A DNA stretch of 44,930 bases, from NCBI GenBank assembly GCA_001898165.1, contig MKTD01000078.1:1-44930 (forward strand). Reading direction: 5' to 3'. Position numbers and translations under genes: made by a program. Numbering within the stretch: the stretch's first letter is position 1; each line of letters opens with the position of its first letter. Below the pieces are notes generated by a model, which was given only the letters and a program-made list of their open reading frames with translations, did no database searches and had not been told where the DNA came from. This document shows, one piece after another, positions 32,288 to 42,218 of the stretch. Source of the DNA: Bacteroidia bacterium 43-41. Its GTDB lineage: Bacteria; Bacteroidota; Bacteroidia; Bacteroidales; Dysgonomonadaceae.

Positions 32288-34243
32288 TTATTTAAACATC
32301 ACCTGTGGATTCATCATTTCATCCACCTCCTGTTTTATTCTGTTTGCAAAAGTAGTTAATTTTTCTGAACCTTGGTCAACTCCTCCTTGTTTTCTCACCG
32401 AAACCTCTTCATTTTCTGCCTCTTTCTCTCCAACAATCAATAAATAAGGAGTACGCTTAAGCTCATTGTCCCGGATTTTTCTTCCCACTTTTTCGTTCCG
32501 GTCGTCCACCTCGGCACGGATATCCTGCATCTTCAACGTTTTAGCTACCGAATAGGCATAATCGTTAAATCTCTCGCTCACGGGGAGGATCGCCACCTGT
32601 GTAGGCGTGAGCCACAGCGGGAACTTCCCGGCAGTATGCTCGATAAGCACAGCTACAAAACGCTCCATGGAGCCAAATGGCGCACGGTGAATCATTACGG
32701 GGCGATGTTTCTGGTTATCGGCTCCGGTATATTCCAGTTCAAACCTGTCGGGAAGGTTATAATCCACCTGAATGGTTCCCAATTGCCAGCGGCGTCCGAG
32801 TGCGTCTTTTACCATAAAATCGAGTTTTGGCCCGTAGAAAGCGGCTTCTCCAAGTTCTACCCGCGCTTTCATTCCTTTCTCTTCACAAGCTTCTATGATG
32901 GCACGCTCCGCTTTTTCCCAATTCTCGTCTGTACCGATATATTTTTCTTTTTTCCCGGGATCCCGCAAGGAGATCTGAGCCTCAAAGTCTTTAAAATCCA
33001 ACGCCTTGAAGATAATGAAAATAATATCCATTACCTTCAGGAATTCGTCTTTTACCTGTTCGGGCATACAGAAAATATGAGCATCGTCCTGCGTGAAGCC
33101 ACGGACCCGCGTAAGTCCGTGCAACTCGCCGCTTTGCTCGTAGCGATACACCGTGCCGAATTCGGCAAGGCGGAGCGGCAAGTCTTTGTAAGAGCGCGGG
33201 AACGCTTTGTATATCTCACAGTGATGCGGACAGTTCATCGGTTTCAACAAAAACTCCTCGCCCTCTTCGGGTGTATGAATGGGCTGAAACGAATCCTTAC
33301 CGTATTTGGCATAGTGACCCGATGTTACGTAGAGCTGTTTCCCTCCGATATGTGGTGTAATAACCTGTTCGTATTCGAACTGCTGTTGAATTTTTTTCAA
33401 AAACTCTTCCAGTTTCAACCGGAGTTGAGTTCCTTTGGGGAGCCACAACGGCAGCCCTGCCCCAACAAGGGGCGAGAAGGCAAAAAGTTCAAGCTCTTTC
33501 CCAATTTTACGGTGATCACGTTTTTTAGCCTCTTCAATCAACGCGAGATAGTCGTCCAGCATCTTCTTTTTAGGGAAAGTGATGCCGTATAAACGGGTCA
33601 ATTGCGGACGTTTTTCATCGCCCCGCCAGTATGCTCCCGCCACGCTCATCACTTTTACCGATTTTATGTATGAGGTATTGGGCAAATGCGGGCCACGGCA
33701 CAAATCGGTAAAATTTCCCTGTGTGTATGTGGTTATGGTCCCGTCTTCCAATTCGTTGATAAGCTCTACCTTGTAGTTTTCATTGCGGTCGGAGAACATT
33801 TTGATGGCATCGGCTTTCGATATGCTTTTTCGCCGGATCTCTTCTTTTGCCGCAATAAGCTCCATCATTTTCTTTTCGATGGCGGGAAAATCGGATTCTT
33901 TAATGGAGACGCCTTCACCCGGATCCACATCGTAGTAAAACCCGTTTTCAATAGCCGGACCGATACCGAATTTTATACCCGGATAAAGCTCCTGCAGGGC
34001 CTCTGCCATTAAATGTGCCGATGAGTGCCAATAGGCGTGTTTGCCTTCGGCGTCGTCCCACTTCAGTAAATTAATGGTAGCATCTTCGTTGATGGGGCGG
34101 GTTAAATCCCATGTTTCACCGTTTACGCTGGCTGCCAGCACATCTTGAGCCAGTCGCTGACTGATACTTCCGGCAATTTGTAATCCCGTTATTCCTTTTT
34201 CGTATTCCCGGACCGAATTGTCGGGAAATGTAATTTTTATCAT
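32288..34243 (-). CDS. thrS: Threonine--tRNA ligase
   Basis: This 651-residue class II synthetase charges tRNA-Thr. The N-terminal TGS domain covers about 1-60. The editing domain contains [11 protein letters not shown] near 74 with the HxxxH metal motif. The catalytic core has [11 protein letters not shown] near 335, [14 protein letters not shown] (motif 2) near 375, and [13 protein letters not shown] (motif 3) near 520. The anticodon-binding domain runs from about 545 ([22 protein letters not shown]) to the end. Length is normal. It heads the thrS-infC-rpmI-rplT cluster, with a -7 box 40 bases upstream. Confidence 0.98.
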   Translation of the reverse strand: MIKITFPDNSVREYEKGITGLQIAGSISQRLAQDVLAASVNGETWDLTRPINEDATINLLKWDDAEGKHAYWHSSAHLMAEALQELYPGIKFGIGPAIENGFYYDVDPGEGVSIKESDFPAIEKKMMELIAAKEEIRRKSISKADAIKMFSDRNENYKVELINELEDGTITTYTQGNFTDLCRGPHLPNTSYIKSVKVMSVAGAYWRGDEKRPQLTRLYGITFPKKKMLDDYLALIEEAKKRDHRKIGKELELFAFSPLVGAGLPLWLPKGTQLRLKLEEFLKKIQQQFEYEQVITPHIGGKQLYVTSGHYAKYGKDSFQPIHTPEEGEEFLLKPMNCPHHCEIYKAFPRSYKDLPLRLAEFGTVYRYEQSGELHGLTRVRGFTQDDAHIFCMPEQVKDEFLKVMDIIFIIFKALDFKDFEAQISLRDPGKKEKYIGTDENWEKAERAIIEACEEKGMKARVELGEAAFYGPKLDFMVKDALGRRWQLGTIQVDYNLPDRFELEYTGADNQKHRPVMIHRAPFGSMERFVAVLIEHTAGKFPLWLTPTQVAILPVSERFNDYAYSVAKTLKMQDIRAEVDDRNEKVGRKIRDNELKRTPYLLIVGEKEAENEEVSVRKQGGVDQGSEKLTTFANRIKQEVDEMMNPQVMFK

Positions 34244-34282
34244 AGAGTCTATATCGTTTTCTTCCTAAATTTTTTCGAACTG

Positions 34283-34290
34283 CAAATGTA
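34283..34290 (-). promoter_or_regulatory. -7 box of thrS
   Basis: The minus strand reads TACATTTG (TAnnTTTG), 39 bases before the thrS start. No clear -33 box is found. Confidence 0.5.
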
Positions 34291-34317
34291 ATGATTTTGT
34301 GAATTATAAGGGAATGA

Positions 34318-34545
34318 TTTGAAGAGAATTTTGCAGAAAAGGTTTCTACGCTGATTACAGATGCGGTAAAAACCCGTATGCAAGAGAAACACCTGAAACA
34401 AAAAGAGACGGCGCAATTACTCGGAATATCAGAGTCGAGAATGAGTGATTTCCTCAACGGGAAACGGCCGCTGAACCTCAATCAGGTAAAGCAACTGCGC
34501 GACAAGCTGAATATCCCGGCCAATTTTGTATTGAATAATTTATAA
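34318..34545 (+). pseudogene. N-terminally truncated HigA-type HTH antitoxin
   Basis: The plus strand encodes about 75 residues with a clear XRE helix-turn-helix: KQKETAQLLGISESRMSDFLNG, then KRPLNLNQVKQLRDKLNIPANFVL and a stop. This is the typical C-terminal part of COG5499/HigA-like antitoxins (normally 115-140 residues). The frame is cut off by a stop codon at 34315-34317 and the preceding sequence is the thrS promoter; the first in-frame ATG, at 34378, would yield 55 residues that still contain the HTH. No toxin gene is seen nearby. It is best read as a remnant of a toxin-antitoxin pair, or as a minimal DNA-binding protein starting at 34378. Confidence 0.72.
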
Positions 34546-34559
34546 CTCAGACAAAAAAA

Positions 34560-36182
34560 TTAAACGTCGATCGTCCGCCTCTCTTCGCTGCTCCGAAATG
34601 CCAGTTCAATAATTTTCATTACGTTGCGTGCTTCTTCGGGTCTCACTGCAATTTCTGCTTTTCCCCAAATGGCATCGCGAAGATTAATGAAATAGTCCCG
34701 GTAATCGCCATGCTCGCTTTCGAGCTTTCCCTGAATTTTAACGCCTTTGTATTCTGCATTTATCGTTCCCCATATCTCCTCAGGTTCACGCCCCCAATTT
34801 TTTCCTTCGGGAACGGCTCCCCCGTCAAGAGTTGCCTCTTGCACATCAAGCCCGTATTTCACATAGGAACCGTTGGTACCGTGAATCATATATGTTGGCC
34901 CCGGGATTTTACAGATCATTCCCGATTTCAATGTAGCGGTAAAAGCAGGATAATGCAACCTCACATCAAAATGATCATCGGCTTTTGCCCAGGGGCGTTG
35001 CGAATTAATTTCGGCTGTAACTGCCGCGGGCATCCCGAAAAACCAAAGTGCCTGATCAATAAGGTGCGAGCCCAGGTCGTAAAAAATTCCCGATCCGGGG
35101 AGTGGTTTTTCGCGCCAAGCGCCGAATGGGCGGGGCTCTGAACGATAACGGTCGAAATGTGACTCGTAGTCGCGTACTTCGCCCAGTAATCCGCTATTGA
35201 GCAGTTTTTTCACCGTCTTTGTATCGCTTGTGAAACGTCGGTTGTGATAGACGGTGAGGATTTTTCCCTGTTTTTCCGATAACCCTATCAGTTCGTCGGC
35301 CTCGGCAACGGTTACAGTAAACGGCTTTTCCACCATAACATGCTTACCGGCAAGCAAAGCCTCTTTTGCCCAACGGAAATGGTCGGTATTGGGCGACGCC
35401 ACTATAACTAAATCAATATCGGGATCACCGATAATTCCCTGTCCGTCAGGAACAACAACCGTCGAGGGGTATCTTTTATTGATCATCTCGATACGGTCGG
35501 GCCTACCGGTGCTTATTTTGGTAAGTTCGTAACCCTCCACCACATCTACAAACGGTGCGTGGAAAACTCTACCGGATAATCCGTATCCGATAATGCCTGT
35601 GCGAATGATGGTTGACAAAAGAAACTCCACAAGCTTATGTGTAGCTATCGCCCGATGGCTGATTTTATTTTTTTCGTCGTCGCCCAATTCGGCAAACGTC
35701 TTGTTATAGCCGTCAGGAAGAAAAACGGGATCATAACCGAATCCGGCTGCCCCACGTCTCTCTTCGATAATCCGGCCCTTTATCTCGCCTTCGAAGAGAT
35801 GCTTCTCTCCATTCATCAATAAGGCAATAACGGTTCTGAACCGTGCTTTTCTGTCTTTTTTGCCCTGCAACTCACGCAACAACTTGTCCATGTTATCCTG
35901 CGGGTCACAAGCTTCGCCGGCGTATCGCGACGAATAGACACCGGGTGCTCCGTCAAGCGTATCCACCTCCAGGCCGGTATCATCGGCAAAGCAATCGAGT
36001 CCGAATGTATCTTTTATAAATTGTGCCTTTAGCAAGGCATTTTCTTCGAGTGTTGCTCCGGTCTCGGGGATTTCTTCATGACAATGGATATCCGAGAGGC
36101 TTAAAATCTCTATTTTTCCGGCGGTTATCTTCCGGAGCTCGTGGAGTTTATGCTTGTTATTGGTGGCGAATACTATTTTCAT
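34560..36182 (-). CDS. Fusion of RdgB XTP/dITP diphosphatase with YdgJ-like Gfo/Idh/MocA oxidoreductase
   Basis: This 540-residue protein joins two complete enzymes in one frame. Residues 1-190 are RdgB, which hydrolyses dITP/XTP to keep damaged purines out of [19 protein letters not shown], the [15 protein letters not shown] motif, [31 protein letters not shown] and the C-terminal [14 protein letters not shown]. Residues 191-540 are a Gfo/Idh/MocA NAD(P)-dependent sugar or inositol dehydrogenase like E. coli Ydg[71 protein letters not shown] and [12 protein letters not shown]. The junction reads LLS-TII-RTG with no linker; separate genes would end and begin exactly here. It overlaps the porW stop by 4 bases (ATGA), so it is translationally coupled. 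Confidence 0.88.
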   Translation of the reverse strand: MKIVFATNNKHKLHELRKITAGKIEILSLSDIHCHEEIPETGATLEENALLKAQFIKDTFGLDCFADDTGLEVDTLDGAPGVYSSRYAGEACDPQDNMDKLLRELQGKKDRKARFRTVIALLMNGEKHLFEGEIKGRIIEERRGAAGFGYDPVFLPDGYNKTFAELGDDEKNKISHRAIATHKLVEFLLSTIIRTGIIGYGLSGRVFHAPFVDVVEGYELTKISTGRPDRIEMINKRYPSTVVVPDGQGIIGDPDIDLVIVASPNTDHFRWAKEALLAGKHVMVEKPFTVTVAEADELIGLSEKQGKILTVYHNRRFTSDTKTVKKLLNSGLLGEVRDYESHFDRYRSEPRPFGAWREKPLPGSGIFYDLGSHLIDQALWFFGMPAAVTAEINSQRPWAKADDHFDVRLHYPAFTATLKSGMICKIPGPTYMIHGTNGSYVKYGLDVQEATLDGGAVPEGKNWGREPEEIWGTINAEYKGVKIQGKLESEHGDYRDYFINLRDAIWGKAEIAVRPEEARNVMKIIELAFRSSEERRTIDV

Positions 36183-38842
36183 TTGTGCAATCGTTTTTGT
36201 TCTTTCATTTTTTGGCGTCGTTCACGCTCCCGTCGTTTCAGTTCTTCTTTTCGGGCTTTTTCCCTTTGCTTCAATTCACGTTCGCGTTGTTTTACCAATT
36301 CTTTGCGGGACTGTTCACGCTCTTTCAATATCCTTTCCCTGTCTCTTTTCGATAAAACGTTATCGGTTTGTTTGAGCGCTTCTTCCGCTTTTCTTTCCAG
36401 TTCTACCCAGCGTTGCTCAACGGTCAACCGTTCAAGCTGTTTTGGCGTTTGCTGTTGTAAAATGACGGCCGGGCCATCGTTTTTCTCAGGTTCCAAAGGT
36501 ACTGTTTTTTCTGTCTCGGCCATAATTTCCGGCCCTTTTATCGGAACAATCATCCGGATGGAGTCAGAGTAGAAAGCCATGTATTCGGAAATCGATTTTC
36601 CGGCCTGGAGAAATTCCAGGTTATCATCGGAAATAACAAGCGGAACGATGCCGGAAGTGATCTGTTGCCGGAAAATAGAATCTGCAGCAATCATCGCGGC
36701 ATATCGGCCGGCTTCGTCAAACGAGCGGAACGGTCTTATTTGAAGCGCCTCATAAGGTGCAACACGGATATAAGCCGTGTTAAAGATCCGTAGCCGGAAG
36801 TTGGAGAAATTGAAATCGGAAACAGCAAACAGTAAATCGTTTTTCCGGATCGAATCCGATGGGAACAGGAGCAGATAGCTGTGCGGCAAATCCTTCCGGG
36901 CATTGAACGAGACGGTATCGGCAACAACGGCCTCCCGTACCCAATCAAGTTTTGGGATAGCTGATGCATTTGCGGCCAATGCTTTCCCTTCCGAAAGGCC
37001 TGTAAGAATATGTTGTGCCATCGCTGTTTCTTTGGTGTCTGGATATTTTTGGGCGAGTCCTTGTAACGCAGCCTCCAATTGTTCCCGGTTACCCGATTGC
37101 GCCAACGACAAAGCGTTCAGCAACATAAATTTTGGCATCAGGTTGCCGTTGGAAAACAGTTTCTGCGCCTGTTCGAAATTTTCCTGTACCCTTTTCGCCT
37201 GGCCCTGTTGGTATGCACGATACGTCTGCTGATAAAGCGAATCCTGAACCCGGGCATAATTTCGCACGACATATTCGTAATCCGGGTCAGCCATAGCCGC
37301 CGTATATTCACTTGCAGGAAATTCCAAAACAATCCTATTTTTGAAGTTCTGAGCCATCATCCTGTCTCCTGTTCTCAGATAAATCAGGTAAAGCTGATAG
37401 TAAACATCTTTCCGCTGAATACTTTCCGGAAAGTCCGCCAAATGGCGGTTGTAAGCTTTAACCGCAAAATCGAAATCCTCAAGTCGGTCTTTCGCTATAT
37501 TCCCGATATTGAATAAACCTTCTTCGATGATTTTGCCGGACGCCTTCAACGTTCCCGGTGAAGCCGGCAGATGCTGCAAACTGTCTTGTGCTGCAACAGC
37601 CGCAATATGTGGGACCAATTCACCCAACACATTCGCCCGGAACTCGATCCGCAAATAATCCTTGTTGCTCCGGGGCAATGTGCTCAACGCCCCGGAATAC
37701 CGCGGTTCGGCTTTTATAAACTCCTTACGGTCGAAGTAAATATCGCCCAGCGCCACTTGAGCCAACGCTTTTTCAACACCGTTCCTAACGCTTTTTTTCT
37801 CCGCAAGCAAGTAATTTTCAATGGCCTTCTCGATATTGTTTTGCGACAAGTAAGCATTACCGATAGCTGCATGGATCTGATCGAGATACTCCTCATTCTT
37901 CTTGTTGTTTGCCATCTTTTGCAACTCACCGATAATCTCTCTTCCACCTGTAGTTACCTGCGATTGAGCCATCAGCGCATTGAACGTCTCCTCGTAGGGA
38001 GTACTCAATCCTTTTATTTGTCCAAATGCTTTATACGCATTTTCACGCTCACCCAGATCAGTATATATCTGCCCGAGCAAAAACTGCAGCCCTCTTTTCC
38101 GTATCTTGCTTTTTTCATTCCCGATGGTTTGTATTAGAAAAGGAACGGCGTCGCGATAATCTTTTTTGCGAAGCAACAAAAAGGCATAAAATTCGTTGAA
38201 CTCGTTTCGAAGGTTTTTCGGCAAACTCCGTACCTGCAAGGTTACCGCCAAATTTTCCGCATCCGAAAACCAGCCCATTTCGGCATAAGCACGCATCATC
38301 CATATCTGTGCTTCGGACACCACATCGATATCGTAGTTAAAGAGCCGCATGGTTTGAGACAATACAGAAACCGCTTCGGTATAATCTTTATTCTGCACGT
38401 GCGCTTTTCCCATCAGGAGCCATGCCCGGTCGATAAACGGGTTAAACTCACTTTGCCGAAGCCAGTCCCTATACTGTTGGGTGTTAGGTTGTGACGGATC
38501 CCGGCGTGGCTTCACCGTGATGGAATGCTCCTGAATGGCTCTCGCCATTTTTTCGACAACCTTGTCGAAAGGGCCGCCCGGTTGTTTAACTACGGTATCG
38601 TTGAGAACAGAACTGTTGGGATACATGGGTAACAAGTCGTGATAATTGTCAATACGGCTTTCCATGATCGACTTCAAGGTCTCGTTGTATGCCTCTTCCG
38701 CATTAAAATAGATGTTGTATCGTGTGGTGAATTCGTGATAGGCACGTGTGGCGGAACTGTTCTTTTTAGTGGAACACCCGAAAATGAGCGTAGTGCATAC
38801 TACCCCCCAAAGGACAAAGTGTATGTTGTCTTTTCCTCTCAA
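36179..38842 (-). CDS. porW: Type IX secretion system lipoprotein PorW/SprE-like
   Basis: This 887-residue lipoprotein (lipobox LIFGC, Cys23) is followed by [29 protein letters not shown], the characteristic opening of PorW/SprE proteins needed for type IX secretion and, in other members, gliding. The body to about residue 620 is made of TPR-like helical repeats ([39 protein letters not shown] and others). The last 75 residues are a Lys/Arg/Glu-rich coiled coil ([23 protein letters not shown]...). Its stop overlaps the start of the RdgB fusion by 4 bases. The assignment implies that the organism exports some proteins by type IX secretion. Confidence 0.87.
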   Translation of the reverse strand: MRGKDNIHFVLWGVVCTTLIFGCSTKKNSSATRAYHEFTTRYNIYFNAEEAYNETLKSIMESRIDNYHDLLPMYPNSSVLNDTVVKQPGGPFDKVVEKMARAIQEHSITVKPRRDPSQPNTQQYRDWLRQSEFNPFIDRAWLLMGKAHVQNKDYTEAVSVLSQTMRLFNYDIDVVSEAQIWMMRAYAEMGWFSDAENLAVTLQVRSLPKNLRNEFNEFYAFLLLRKKDYRDAVPFLIQTIGNEKSKIRKRGLQFLLGQIYTDLGERENAYKAFGQIKGLSTPYEETFNALMAQSQVTTGGREIIGELQKMANNKKNEEYLDQIHAAIGNAYLSQNNIEKAIENYLLAEKKSVRNGVEKALAQVALGDIYFDRKEFIKAEPRYSGALSTLPRSNKDYLRIEFRANVLGELVPHIAAVAAQDSLQHLPASPGTLKASGKIIEEGLFNIGNIAKDRLEDFDFAVKAYNRHLADFPESIQRKDVYYQLYLIYLRTGDRMMAQNFKNRIVLEFPASEYTAAMADPDYEYVVRNYARVQDSLYQQTYRAYQQGQAKRVQENFEQAQKLFSNGNLMPKFMLLNALSLAQSGNREQLEAALQGLAQKYPDTKETAMAQHILTGLSEGKALAANASAIPKLDWVREAVVADTVSFNARKDLPHSYLLLFPSDSIRKNDLLFAVSDFNFSNFRLRIFNTAYIRVAPYEALQIRPFRSFDEAGRYAAMIAADSIFRQQITSGIVPLVISDDNLEFLQAGKSISEYMAFYSDSIRMIVPIKGPEIMAETEKTVPLEPEKNDGPAVILQQQTPKQLERLTVEQRWVELERKAEEALKQTDNVLSKRDRERILKEREQSRKELVKQRERELKQREKARKEELKRRERERRQKMKEQKRLHK

Positions 38843-38932
38843 TTGTTACGCTTTTTCAAGTAATTACCTCACCGTAAATAACTCAAAAAATGAAGTTTTA
38901 TTATTTATTTTCGTAACTTTTGTAACTATTCC

Positions 38933-38940
38933 TACATTTG
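38933..38940 (+). promoter_or_regulatory. -7 box of the second ECF sigma gene
   Basis: TACATTTG (TAnnTTTG) lies 30 bases before the sigma start codon. TAACTTTTG (38914-38922) sits upstream at 10 bases, too close to be the -33 box. The porW gene is divergent from here. Confidence 0.5.
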
Positions 38941-38970
38941 TGCGACAAATAGAACAGAAAGAGCAGTAAA

Positions 38971-39459
38971 ATGACATCGAAAGAAGCTGAAAGGGAATTT
39001 ATAGAGCTGATTGAGAAACATAGCCGGCTGATTTATAAAGTCTGCTTCATGTACGCATCGGATAACGATGAGTTGAACGACTTGTATCAGGAAGTGCTGA
39101 TAAATCTTTGGCGTTCGCACGATGCATTTAGGGGGAATGCTACATATTCCACGTGGATTTACCGTATTGGGCTGAACACATGTATAAGTTACATTCGTCA
39201 AAAGAAACGGAGACCGCTACTCATCCCCTTAGACGTGGATCTGGAAAATATAGCGGAACAGAAAAATAACAGGGAGGAATTGCGGGAGTTATACCGGTTA
39301 ATTAATCAGTTATCTAAAATAGAAAAAGCGATTGTGTTGTTGTACCTGGAAGAGAAAACGTACGATGAAATCAGCGAAATTGTAGGAATCACACGTGGGA
39401 ATGTGGGAGTAAAACTCAATCGTATTAAAACAAAACTGAAAGAAATGTCGAACCAATAA
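38971..39459 (+). CDS. ECF RNA polymerase sigma factor
   Basis: This 162-residue ECF sigma factor has region 2 at about residues 8-75 (FIELIEKHSRLIYKVCFMY, ELNDLYQEVLINLWRSHDAFRGNATYSTWIYRIGLNTCISYIRQ) and region 4 at about 108-158 (LSKIEKAIVLLYLEEKTYDEISEIVGITRGNVGVKLNRIKTKLKE). It is followed 12 bases later by a small membrane protein gene, probably its anti-sigma partner. No FecR or TonB receptor lies nearby, so this is a stress-type or envelope-sensing unit rather than a nutrient one. Confidence 0.94.
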   Translation: MTSKEAEREFIELIEKHSRLIYKVCFMYASDNDELNDLYQEVLINLWRSHDAFRGNATYSTWIYRIGLNTCISYIRQKKRRPLLIPLDVDLENIAEQKNNREELRELYRLINQLSKIEKAIVLLYLEEKTYDEISEIVGITRGNVGVKLNRIKTKLKEMSNQ

Positions 39460-39471
39460 ATTATCGGGAAT

Positions 39472-40044
39472 ATGGCTGGTATAGAACAAATGAAAAAAAA
39501 ATGGAAAATTCTCGATGAGAATTTACAGAAATCGGAAATTATTAATCAGGAACACATAAAAAAAATAACTATGGAAAATATTCAAACAACATTTGAAACG
39601 TGGCGAAAGAAAAGCAGATTTTCACTCATTACTGGGATTGTGGTTACACTATTTTTCTCTGTTCAATGGATTTTAGGAGGCTATATTTGGCAAGCAATCT
39701 CTTACTTTTCAATAATGCTGATTTTGATAGTTCTGTCTCTCCTGGAAAGAAAAGAAATAAAAACATATACTATTTATTCCTTATCAACTTCTAAAATGTT
39801 AGAAAAAGTGGAGAATCTGCAATTACGGAAGCAGCGGGAAAAATTGCTTGCGATCCCTGTCATTGGTCTTATGATCTTTATTATTACAAGCATCGGAGAT
39901 TTTCAAATATCGACTTTGGCTGCATTTATTGGTGCGTGTACAGTTGCTTTTGTAATAGGGCACATAAAAATGCAGCGGAATTTTTCAAATCTGACCAAGA
40001 ATATTAAAGAATTGAAAGATTTACAGCAGGAAGAAAGCGAATAG
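39472..40044 (+). CDS. Membrane protein paired with ECF sigma (candidate anti-sigma)
   Basis: I do not recognise a family in this 190-residue protein. The first 45 residues are charged and helical (KKKWKILDENLQKSEIINQEHI). Four hydrophobic segments follow as two hairpins: about 50-66, 70-88, 122-140 and 145-163 (FSLITGIVVTLFFSVQW, AISYFSIMLILIVLSLL, LLAIPVIGLMIFIITSI, LAAFIGACTVAFVIGHI). The tail is again charged (LTKNIKELKDLQQEE). It begins 12 bases after the sigma gene. Zinc-finger and FecR anti-sigma motifs are absent. Position suggests a membrane anti-sigma that binds sigma by its N-terminal helices. Its stop lies 2 bases from the convergent PfkB gene end. Confidence 0.75.
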   Translation: MAGIEQMKKKWKILDENLQKSEIINQEHIKKITMENIQTTFETWRKKSRFSLITGIVVTLFFSVQWILGGYIWQAISYFSIMLILIVLSLLERKEIKTYTIYSLSTSKMLEKVENLQLRKQREKLLAIPVIGLMIFIITSIGDFQISTLAAFIGACTVAFVIGHIKMQRNFSNLTKNIKELKDLQQEESE

Positions 40045-40046
40045 TT

Positions 40047-40898
40047 TCAGACCCATGCGCCCGCTTGCGAACACACGAAAGCTGCCCTGTCAACGGCAGA
40101 CTGATGGGCTTCTGCAAGTGATTTGCCATTGAGAACGGACGATATGAACGCACCGGTAAACGAATCACCTGCCCCCACGGTATCTACCACTTTCACTACC
40201 GGCGTTTTTATGTACGATATGTCTTCGGGAGTGTAAATGGTGCTGTAATAGGCCCCGGCAGTGAGAATTAAAAACTTAAGATTAAATTCTTTTAAAAACC
40301 AACGACAAATATCCTCATCAGTAAAGGATTGCTTTTCAAACAACTCTTTCAGTAAAATCAGTTCATCATCGTTTATTTTAAATACATTGCTGCTTCGCAG
40401 CGATGTAACGATAATTTCCTTCGTATAATAATGCTGGCGAATGTTGACATCAAGAATCCGATACGAATCTTCCGGCACGTAGGAAAGCAGCGTTAGTATA
40501 GTCTCACGCGACACTTCCGACCGCTGAGCCAATGTTCCGAAACATACTGCATCGGCACGTTTGACCAGTTGTATCATTGCTTCGGTAATGGGGATATAAT
40601 CCCAGGCAACACCTTCGATAATGGTATAGTTGGGAATTCCGTCTTTTAGTTCCACAAGAACGGTTCCTGTCGGATAATTAACTCTTTCGATGATACGGTT
40701 GACCTTAACTTTATCGATTGCCTGTATAATTTCATCACCCAGAGAATCATATCCCACTGCGCTGATCGCATAACTTGCTGCACCCAGGAGGGAAGCGTGA
40801 TACGCAAAGTTCACGGGTGCGCCCCCTACTTTCTTTCCCATTGGAAGCATATCCCACAAGAGCTCTCCAATCCCGATGATTGTAGGTTTATTATTCAT
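40047..40898 (-). CDS. PfkB family sugar kinase (fructokinase-like)
   Basis: This 283-residue cytoplasmic kinase phosphorylates a sugar or nucleoside with ATP. The start IIGIGELLWDMLP and GGAPVNFAYHASLLG (substrate loop) are typical of fructokinase-like members. The C-terminal signature DTVGAGDSFTGAFISSVLNG with the catalytic Asp in GAGD near residue 243 is intact. It is on the short side (usual about 290-330) and ends abruptly at CSQAGAWV, the usual terminal helix being trimmed. Its gene follows the ABC permease with a 4-base gap, so it shares its transcript. Confidence 0.92.
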   Translation of the reverse strand: MNNKPTIIGIGELLWDMLPMGKKVGGAPVNFAYHASLLGAASYAISAVGYDSLGDEIIQAIDKVKVNRIIERVNYPTGTVLVELKDGIPNYTIIEGVAWDYIPITEAMIQLVKRADAVCFGTLAQRSEVSRETILTLLSYVPEDSYRILDVNIRQHYYTKEIIVTSLRSSNVFKINDDELILLKELFEKQSFTDEDICRWFLKEFNLKFLILTAGAYYSTIYTPEDISYIKTPVVKVVDTVGAGDSFTGAFISSVLNGKSLAEAHQSAVDRAAFVCSQAGAWV

Positions 40899-40902
40899 AA
40901 GT

Positions 40903-41727
40903 CTATCTGCTTTTATTTGCCATAAAGATTGCCTTCACCCCTTTTCCCAAAAAAAACAGAACAATCAAAACGAAGATAATAAACGCTCCCGACGGCACGT
41001 TCAGGTAGTACGACAACAATAACCCTACAACGCACGCGATAAAACTAATTCCTACGGAAAGGTAAATAATCCGGGAATAATTCACGGTAAAAAGATTGGC
41101 GGTCATCTGGGGAACAGTAATGAGCGACATCAACAGCACAATTCCAACCAAACGGATGCTTAACACAATGGTGACTGCAACAAAAAGCATCATCGCATAT
41201 TCTATGAACTGTGTGTTCACCCTTCGGGTCCGGGCAAATTGCGTATCGAACGATACCGACACAATGGCATGATAGTTAACTGCGAAAAACAGAAAAAGTA
41301 CGACAGAAAGAATAACAAGCGAAACAATGTCCGTCCGGGTAACGGTGAGAATATTCCCAAAAAGATATTCCGATAAGTTGGGAGCATAACCCGGGGTGAG
41401 GAATGTAAGCATAATTCCAACCGCCATCCCCAGCGACCAGAAAACGGCAATGGCAGAATCTTCGCGTACACCTTGTCTCCGCGATAACCACTGGATGCCA
41501 AAAGCCGAAAATACCGAGAAAACCATCGCCGAGAAGATGGGATTCAATCCGAAATAAAAACCGATACCCAACCCGCCAAACGAAGCGTGGGTAATTCCGC
41601 CGCTAATAAAAACCAGCCGGCGCGTAACTACATACGTGCCTATAATGCCGCAGGCGATACTCGCAAAAAGACTCCCAAGCAATGCATTCCGAAAAAAAGC
41701 GTAGTTCAGTAATTCAAGAATATCCAT
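40903..41727 (-). CDS. Metal ABC transporter permease (ABC-3/ZnuB family)
   Basis: This 274-residue inner-membrane permease has eight hydrophobic segments, and the ABC-3 pattern for zinc, manganese or iron uptake: YAFFRNALLGSLFASIACGIIGTYVVTRRLVFISGGITHASFGGLGIG at the N-terminus, with the HASFGG motif, and SIRLVGIVLLMSLITVPQMTANLF near 195, the region that contacts the ATPase. No ATPase or binding-protein gene is present beside it, so those parts must be encoded elsewhere. It is preceded by the Cys-rich membrane protein gene (9-base gap) and followed by pfkB (4 bases). Confidence 0.93.
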   Translation of the reverse strand: MDILELLNYAFFRNALLGSLFASIACGIIGTYVVTRRLVFISGGITHASFGGLGIGFYFGLNPIFSAMVFSVFSAFGIQWLSRRQGVREDSAIAVFWSLGMAVGIMLTFLTPGYAPNLSEYLFGNILTVTRTDIVSLVILSVVLFLFFAVNYHAIVSVSFDTQFARTRRVNTQFIEYAMMLFVAVTIVLSIRLVGIVLLMSLITVPQMTANLFTVNYSRIIYLSVGISFIACVVGLLLSYYLNVPSGAFIIFVLIVLFFLGKGVKAIFMANKSR

Positions 41728-41736
41728 CGGGTGGGG

Positions 41737-42183
41737 CTAAGCATGCATTTTTGTTTCGCGTAAATCGTTGACAACAAGCACAATCTCATCCTTTATCTGA
41801 TCAGGAACAGCGATCTCACGGAGTTGCAGGCTACGGACCCATCGCGGCTTTTCTTCATCCATGATAGTGTAAAATACTTCACGGAATTCCTCCACTTCCT
41901 TGTCGGAATAACTGCCGGACTCCCGAAAATGAAAACGATCAAGTTCTTCATCATCAAAATATTCGGGCTCCTCTGTGAAAGCAGCGATAAGGCTGTCTTT
42001 CTCGCAGACCTCGTGCATACCGCAGCATCCGCTCTCTTTCTCTTGCTTTGTCCTTACGTCTATCGACGGCAGGGCTGTTTCACGCTCTTGCGTATTCCCC
42101 TTTTTGCGCTGTATAACATTGGAAACATACAACGCCAAAATGAAGAACGCTATAATTCCGAGTAATATGTATAAACTTGCCAT
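41737..42183 (-). CDS. Small membrane protein with CCGMHEVC motif
   Basis: This 148-residue protein has one N-terminal transmembrane helix (residues 3-22, IL..IIAFFILALYVSNVI), a charged linker, and the cysteine-rich motif CCGMHEVC at 53-60 (Cys53, Cys54, His57, Cys60). A C-terminal acidic domain follows (about 75-148: FDDEELDRFHFRESG, VEEFREVFYTIMDEE, IAVPDQIKDEIVLVV). I do not know its family. Sitting 9 bases upstream of a metal ABC permease, the cys/his motif suggests metal sensing or delivery; this is inference. It lies 35 bases after aroA on the same strand. Confidence 0.8.
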   Translation of the reverse strand: MASLYILLGIIAFFILALYVSNVIQRKKGNTQERETALPSIDVRTKQEKESGCCGMHEVCEKDSLIAAFTEEPEYFDDEELDRFHFRESGSYSDKEVEEFREVFYTIMDEEKPRWVRSLQLREIAVPDQIKDEIVLVVNDLRETKMHA

Positions 42184-42218
42184 AATTTTAAAATATTAAG
42201 AAAGTTACCCGCAGTCCA

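Noticed and set aside
32636-33592. Long open frame (318 codons) on the plus strand opposite thrS
   Set aside because: It mirrors a strongly conserved synthetase gene on the other strand, has low-complexity Phe/Leu-rich content, and shows no family motif; it is a shadow of thrS.
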